Assembly (NCBI GenBank): GCA_938092195.1
Contig: CALKHD010000173.1
Coordinates: 1 to 7,753, forward strand
DNA: 7,753 nucleotides
Source of the DNA: an uncultured Flavobacteriales bacterium
Lineage (GTDB): Bacteria > Bacteroidota > Bacteroidia > Flavobacteriales_D > Sanyastnellaceae
Direction: 5' to 3'
In this document: positions 5,130-7,753 of the stretch, one piece after another
How the letters are laid out: the number at the start of each line of letters is the position of its first letter
How positions within the stretch are numbered: the first letter of the stretch is position 1
Notes under the pieces: generated by a model
What the model saw: only the letters and a program-made list of their open reading frames with translations
Told to the model about the DNA's origin: nothing
Database searches by the model: none
Program-made: the position numbers and the translations under genes

Positions 5130-6482
5130 GTGGAGGACATCACACGAGAATACCTACAGGTTCTTGAGGACCAGATTGCCGGGCGGAAGGACGACCTCCT
5201 CCGCACGCGTTTGGAAGAGCTCCACCCAGCCGACATCGCAGAGTTGCTGGACCGCATGGATGAAGAGCAGGTACAGTACCTGTGGAAGCTCATTCACAAG
5301 GAAGAGCGCGGGGATGTGCTGGTTGAACTCGATGAGGACGTGAGGGAATCTCTCTTGGCCACATTGACCAACCAAGAAATTGCCGAAGAAGTCCTCGAAA
5401 ACATCGACTCCGATGATGCGGCTGACGTGGTGGGCGAGTTGCCAGACGAGCGTGCCGAAAAGGTCATCGCCCAACTGGACACCGAAGACCGAGAGGACTT
5501 GCTGTCCTTGTTGCGGTACCCCGACGGAACGGCAGGGGCGTTGATGGGCACAGAGCTCATTCGGGTAGAAATGGAGTGGACGGTGGCGCAGGCCATCCGA
5601 GAAATGCGGCGCCAAGCCGAGGACGTCGAAACCGTGCACAGCGTATACGTGGTGAATGCTGCAGGCCAGCTTTTGGGACGCTTGTCCTTGAAACGGCTTT
5701 TGTTGACCGCGTCGAGCGCAAGAAGCACCATTGGCGACTTGTTTCAAGAAGACGACACGCAAACCGTCAAGGTCGATGACCCCGATGAGCGCGTGGTTCA
5801 ACTCATGAAGAAGTACGACTTGGTGGCCTTGCCCGTGGTCGATGACCACAACCGACTTTTGGGTCGAATCACCATTGACGACGTGGTGGATCTGATGGAA
5901 GAGGAGGCCGAAAAGGACTACCAACTCGCCAGTGGCTTGAGCGATGAAGTGGAGAGCGATGACTCCCTTTGGGACATGACCCGAGCTCGCCTGCCTTGGC
6001 TGCTCATTGGACTTTTTGGCGGCCTGGCTGGTGCTTATGTGATTGGCGCCTTTAACATCGAACGCTTTCCCTCCATGGCCCTCTTCATCCCCCTGATTGC
6101 AGCCATGGGAGGCAATGTTGGGGTTCAGTCGGCCGCGATTGTGGTGCAGGGATTGGCTGCGGGCAAAAGCCCGGCGGACGCCCGTTTGCTGCCCCGATTG
6201 CTCAAAGAATTGTCTGTTGGCTTGCTCAACGGCGCCATTTGTGCCCTGATCATCATGGGCGCCAGCCTTGCATTGGGCTACGGGTGGAACCTGTCCTTGA
6301 CCGTGAGCATGTCCTTGATTGCGGTGATTGTCTTTGCCGCATTGTTTGGCACGTTCGTTCCATTGACCTTGGACAAATTCAAAATTGACCCAGCCCTGGC
6401 CACAGGGCCGTTCATCACGACGGCCAACGACATCATTGGGTTGATCATTTATTTCGGCATTGGCGTCTTCATGGCCGTCTGA
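5130..6482 (+). CDS. mgtE: Magnesium transporter MgtE (GTG start)
   Basis: A 450-residue inner-membrane Mg2+ channel/transporter, gated by cytoplasmic magnesium. The domain order is complete: an acidic, helical MgtE N-domain (about 10-130) rich in paired Asp/Glu; YPDGTAGALMG at 130-140; two CBS domains (about 140-255), the second ending GRITIDDVVDLMEEE; a connecting helix; then about five transmembrane helices from residue 288 to the C-terminus. Pore signatures include PLIAAMGGNVGVQS at 321-334 and GPFITTANDIIGLI at 426-439, with a conserved Asp at 434. The GTG start at 5130 is well supported: an in-frame TGA lies at 5124-5126, and the next in-frame Met is about 42 residues in, which would cut the N-domain. 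No Mg2+ riboswitch can fit the 24-bp upstream gap. The hydroxyacid dehydrogenase follows after 3 bp. Confidence 0.96.
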   Translation: MEDITREYLQVLEDQIAGRKDDLLRTRLEELHPADIAELLDRMDEEQVQYLWKLIHKEERGDVLVELDEDVRESLLATLTNQEIAEEVLENIDSDDAADVVGELPDERAEKVIAQLDTEDREDLLSLLRYPDGTAGALMGTELIRVEMEWTVAQAIREMRRQAEDVETVHSVYVVNAAGQLLGRLSLKRLLLTASSARSTIGDLFQEDDTQTVKVDDPDERVVQLMKKYDLVALPVVDDHNRLLGRITIDDVVDLMEEEAEKDYQLASGLSDEVESDDSLWDMTRARLPWLLIGLFGGLAGAYVIGAFNIERFPSMALFIPLIAAMGGNVGVQSAAIVVQGLAAGKSPADARLLPRLLKELSVGLLNGAICALIIMGASLALGYGWNLSLTVSMSLIAVIVFAALFGTFVPLTLDKFKIDPALATGPFITTANDIIGLIIYFGIGVFMAV

Positions 6483-6485
6483 TCG

Positions 6486-7430
6486 ATGAAGGTTCTCTTT
6501 CTCGATACCGTACACCCCATTCTAGAAAAACGGCTCACCCGCGCAGGGATGACCTGTGTGGATGCCACATCCACCCCACCCCACGCCGCCATCCAAGCAA
6601 ATTCCGATGCACAAGGGTTGGTGTTGAGGGGCCGAATTCAAGTCGATTCAACCGTCCTCAATGCCCTTCCTGAATTGCGCTTCGTTTGCCGTTCTGGAGC
6701 GGGTTTGGAAAACATCGACCTCACCGCAACCGAATCCAAAGGAATCCGCGTCTACAACAGCCCTGAAGGCAACCGTGACGCAGTAGGTGAACACACATTG
6801 GGGATGCTGCTGTCCTTACTGCACAAGCTCCGTCAAGGTGACCAGTCGATGCGCAAAGGACAATGGGACCGTGAAGGCCACCGTGGTGCCGAGCTCAAAA
6901 CCCGCACCGTTGGCATCATCGGGTATGGCCACATGGGAAGCGCCTTTGCCGAAAAGCTCCTCGGGCTGGGCTGCCCCATCATTGCGCACGACCCGTACCG
7001 CGATGATGTGGATGGCGCGCTGGATGGCCGGGTTCGGGCTGTAGACTTAGATACCTTTCGAAGGGAAGCCGATGTGGTGAGCCTTCACTGCAACCTCACC
7101 CCGGAGACCCGTGGAATGGTGGACCGCGACTTCCTGTCCGCTTTCAGTAAGCCAATCGCATTGCTCAACACCGCCCGGGGCCCCATCCTGAAGACCGAAG
7201 ACCTCTTGCAAGCATTGGACGAAGGCGATGTCCTCGTTGCTGGCCTGGACGTCTTTGACAAGGAAGCCAGCACCTTTGAAAAGGTCGACACTCAAAACGA
7301 CCCCATCTGGGATCGGCTTCTGGCCCACCCCCAGATACAAGTCAGCCCGCACGTGGCGGGCTGGACTCAAGAGAGTTATGTGAAGTTGTCGTCCTTTCTG
7401 GCCGACAAGGTGCTCGCTGATTTCAGCTGA
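6486..7430 (+). CDS. NAD(P)-dependent D-2-hydroxyacid dehydrogenase (phosphoglycerate-dehydrogenase-like)
   Basis: A 314-residue cytoplasmic oxidoreductase interconverting a D-2-hydroxyacid and its 2-oxoacid. Seen: a split substrate domain (about 1-95 and the C-terminus) around a Rossmann domain with GYGHMG at 146-151. Asp169 after the second strand points to NAD rather than NADP. The catalytic set is complete: Arg231 in NTARGP, Glu260 in DVFDKE and His289 in SPHVAGWT. It is shorter than SerA proteins with an ACT regulatory domain, and none is present, so a serine-pathway role is possible but not shown; glyoxylate, hydroxypyruvate or lactate-like substrates are equally open. The ATG at 6486 lies 3 bp after the mgtE stop, implying co-transcription and translational coupling. 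It converges with the exbD-like gene after 12 bp. Confidence 0.9.
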   Translation: MKVLFLDTVHPILEKRLTRAGMTCVDATSTPPHAAIQANSDAQGLVLRGRIQVDSTVLNALPELRFVCRSGAGLENIDLTATESKGIRVYNSPEGNRDAVGEHTLGMLLSLLHKLRQGDQSMRKGQWDREGHRGAELKTRTVGIIGYGHMGSAFAEKLLGLGCPIIAHDPYRDDVDGALDGRVRAVDLDTFRREADVVSLHCNLTPETRGMVDRDFLSAFSKPIALLNTARGPILKTEDLLQALDEGDVLVAGLDVFDKEASTFEKVDTQNDPIWDRLLAHPQIQVSPHVAGWTQESYVKLSSFLADKVLADFS

Positions 7431-7437
7431 GCCTTGG

Positions 7438-7455
7438 GCGCATCAGTTGGTGCGC
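7438..7455. terminator. Hairpin at the convergent dehydrogenase/exbD junction
   Basis: GCGCATC at 7438-7444 and GGTGCGC at 7449-7455 pair around an AGTT loop, forming a 7-bp stem with one G-U wobble in the plus-strand RNA (an A-C mismatch in the minus-strand RNA). It begins 7 bases after the dehydrogenase stop and includes the exbD stop codon. Its position suits termination for convergent genes, but neither strand has a U-tract afterwards, so a classic intrinsic terminator is not established. Confidence 0.35.
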
Positions 7456-7753
7456 TCTCGAGAAGCTGCGGAGTAAAGCACCTTCAAGGCTGAGGCCTTG
7501 CGAAGCTCCTGCTTCACATCGGTCACCACCCCCATTTTGGTGTCTTGGTCCACCTTCATGGACACCCACATTTTGGTCTGTTCCGCCTCGGCCAATGTCA
7601 AGCGCTCATTCTCGACCCACTCCCGAATCTGAATCACATCCGAAAACTGATCGTTCAGCTGAATCACGGGTTCTGTGCCATAACGCTTGTCCTGAGGAGG
7701 GCCAATGTTGACGTAACGAATCAGGTGCTTCTTCTCAATCTTGTAGATCTCCG
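7443..7753 (-). CDS. exbD: ExbD/TolR-family biopolymer transport protein (5' end off window)
   Basis: The C-terminal 102 residues of an ExbD-type protein. The full protein has one N-terminal inner-membrane helix and a periplasmic domain. With ExbB it uses the proton-motive force to energise TonB-dependent outer-membrane import, or the equivalent Tol system. Seen: an IEKKHLIRYVNIGPP segment followed by GTEPVIQLNDQF, then the conserved region KMGVVTDVKQELRKASALKVLYSA near the C-terminus, where ExbD/TolR proteins carry their final helix and strand. The membrane helix with the functional Asp lies beyond the right edge and cannot be checked. The frame is open from the stop at 7443 to the window edge; the Met at 7667 is internal, since clear family sequence precedes it. 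Whether it works with TonB, or as a second ExbD of a tandem pair common in this phylum, cannot be decided here. Confidence 0.88.
   Translation of the reverse strand, partial: EIYKIEKKHLIRYVNIGPPQDKRYGTEPVIQLNDQFSDVIQIREWVENERLTLAEAEQTKMWVSMKVDQDTKMGVVTDVKQELRKASALKVLYSAASRERTN

Noticed and set aside
5154..6515. A 453-codon open frame on the minus strand, opposite nearly all of mgtE
   Set aside because: It is also in codon register with the sense gene. Its product is His/Gln/Asn-rich with no membrane segment or recognisable motif, while mgtE has every expected domain. It is a codon-bias shadow.
1..7753. Mobile element, CRISPR array, tRNA/rRNA, toxin-antitoxin or defence gene
   Set aside because: No transposase or integrase motifs, no spaced direct repeats, no cloverleaf or rRNA-like stretch, and all recognisable genes are housekeeping types packed with short gaps.

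Overview
The window looks like ordinary chromosomal housekeeping DNA from a member of the Bacteroidota, most likely a Flavobacteriales-type lineage with fairly high GC. Three kinds of evidence support this. First, several proteins have family variants I associate with that phylum: an Mrp ATPase without the C-terminal CxxC, an alkyltransferase-like protein with the PAHRVVN motif, TrmB with a DPQPKD motif, a 'DWGLGHATR' glycosyltransferase, and a periplasmic ExbD tail of Bacteroidota type. Second, none of the eight visible start codons has a purine-rich Shine-Dalgarno sequence. Third, there are TAnnTTTG-like -7 promoter elements. The taxonomic call rests on remembered family features, not on a search.

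Layout. Bases 1-3409 hold five minus-strand genes in the order trmB, an alkyltransferase-like gene, mrp, a nifU-domain gene, and a thioredoxin-reductase-like ferredoxin-NADP reductase that runs off the left edge. The first four are packed tightly (ATGA overlap, 3 bp, 9 bp). The reductase follows after 67 bp that may carry its own promoter. A 20-bp divergent gap (3410-3429) with a small inverted repeat separates this block from a plus-strand series: a MurG-like glycosyltransferase, tadA, mgtE (GTG start) and a D-2-hydroxyacid dehydrogenase, the last only 3 bp after mgtE. At the right edge an exbD-like gene converges on the dehydrogenase, with a 12-bp gap and a hairpin at the junction.

How the genes fit together. 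The minus-strand block combines tRNA modification (TrmB, m7G46) with iron-sulfur cluster handling (cysteine-free Mrp next to a CxxC NifU domain) and an electron-supply enzyme (ferredoxin-NADP reductase). The plus-strand block mixes envelope or glycan chemistry, wobble-inosine formation (TadA), magnesium uptake (MgtE) and a 2-hydroxyacid redox enzyme. ExbD belongs to the energy-transducing TonB-ExbB-ExbD system.

I found no mobile element, CRISPR array, tRNA, rRNA, riboswitch or obvious pseudogene, and no convincing new system. The most interesting points are modest: an Mrp protein with no cysteine at all beside a NifU domain, a possibly leaderless GTG-initiated mgtE, and an operator-like dyad in the very short trmB/glycosyltransferase divergent gap. 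The longest gene-free stretch is 67 bp.
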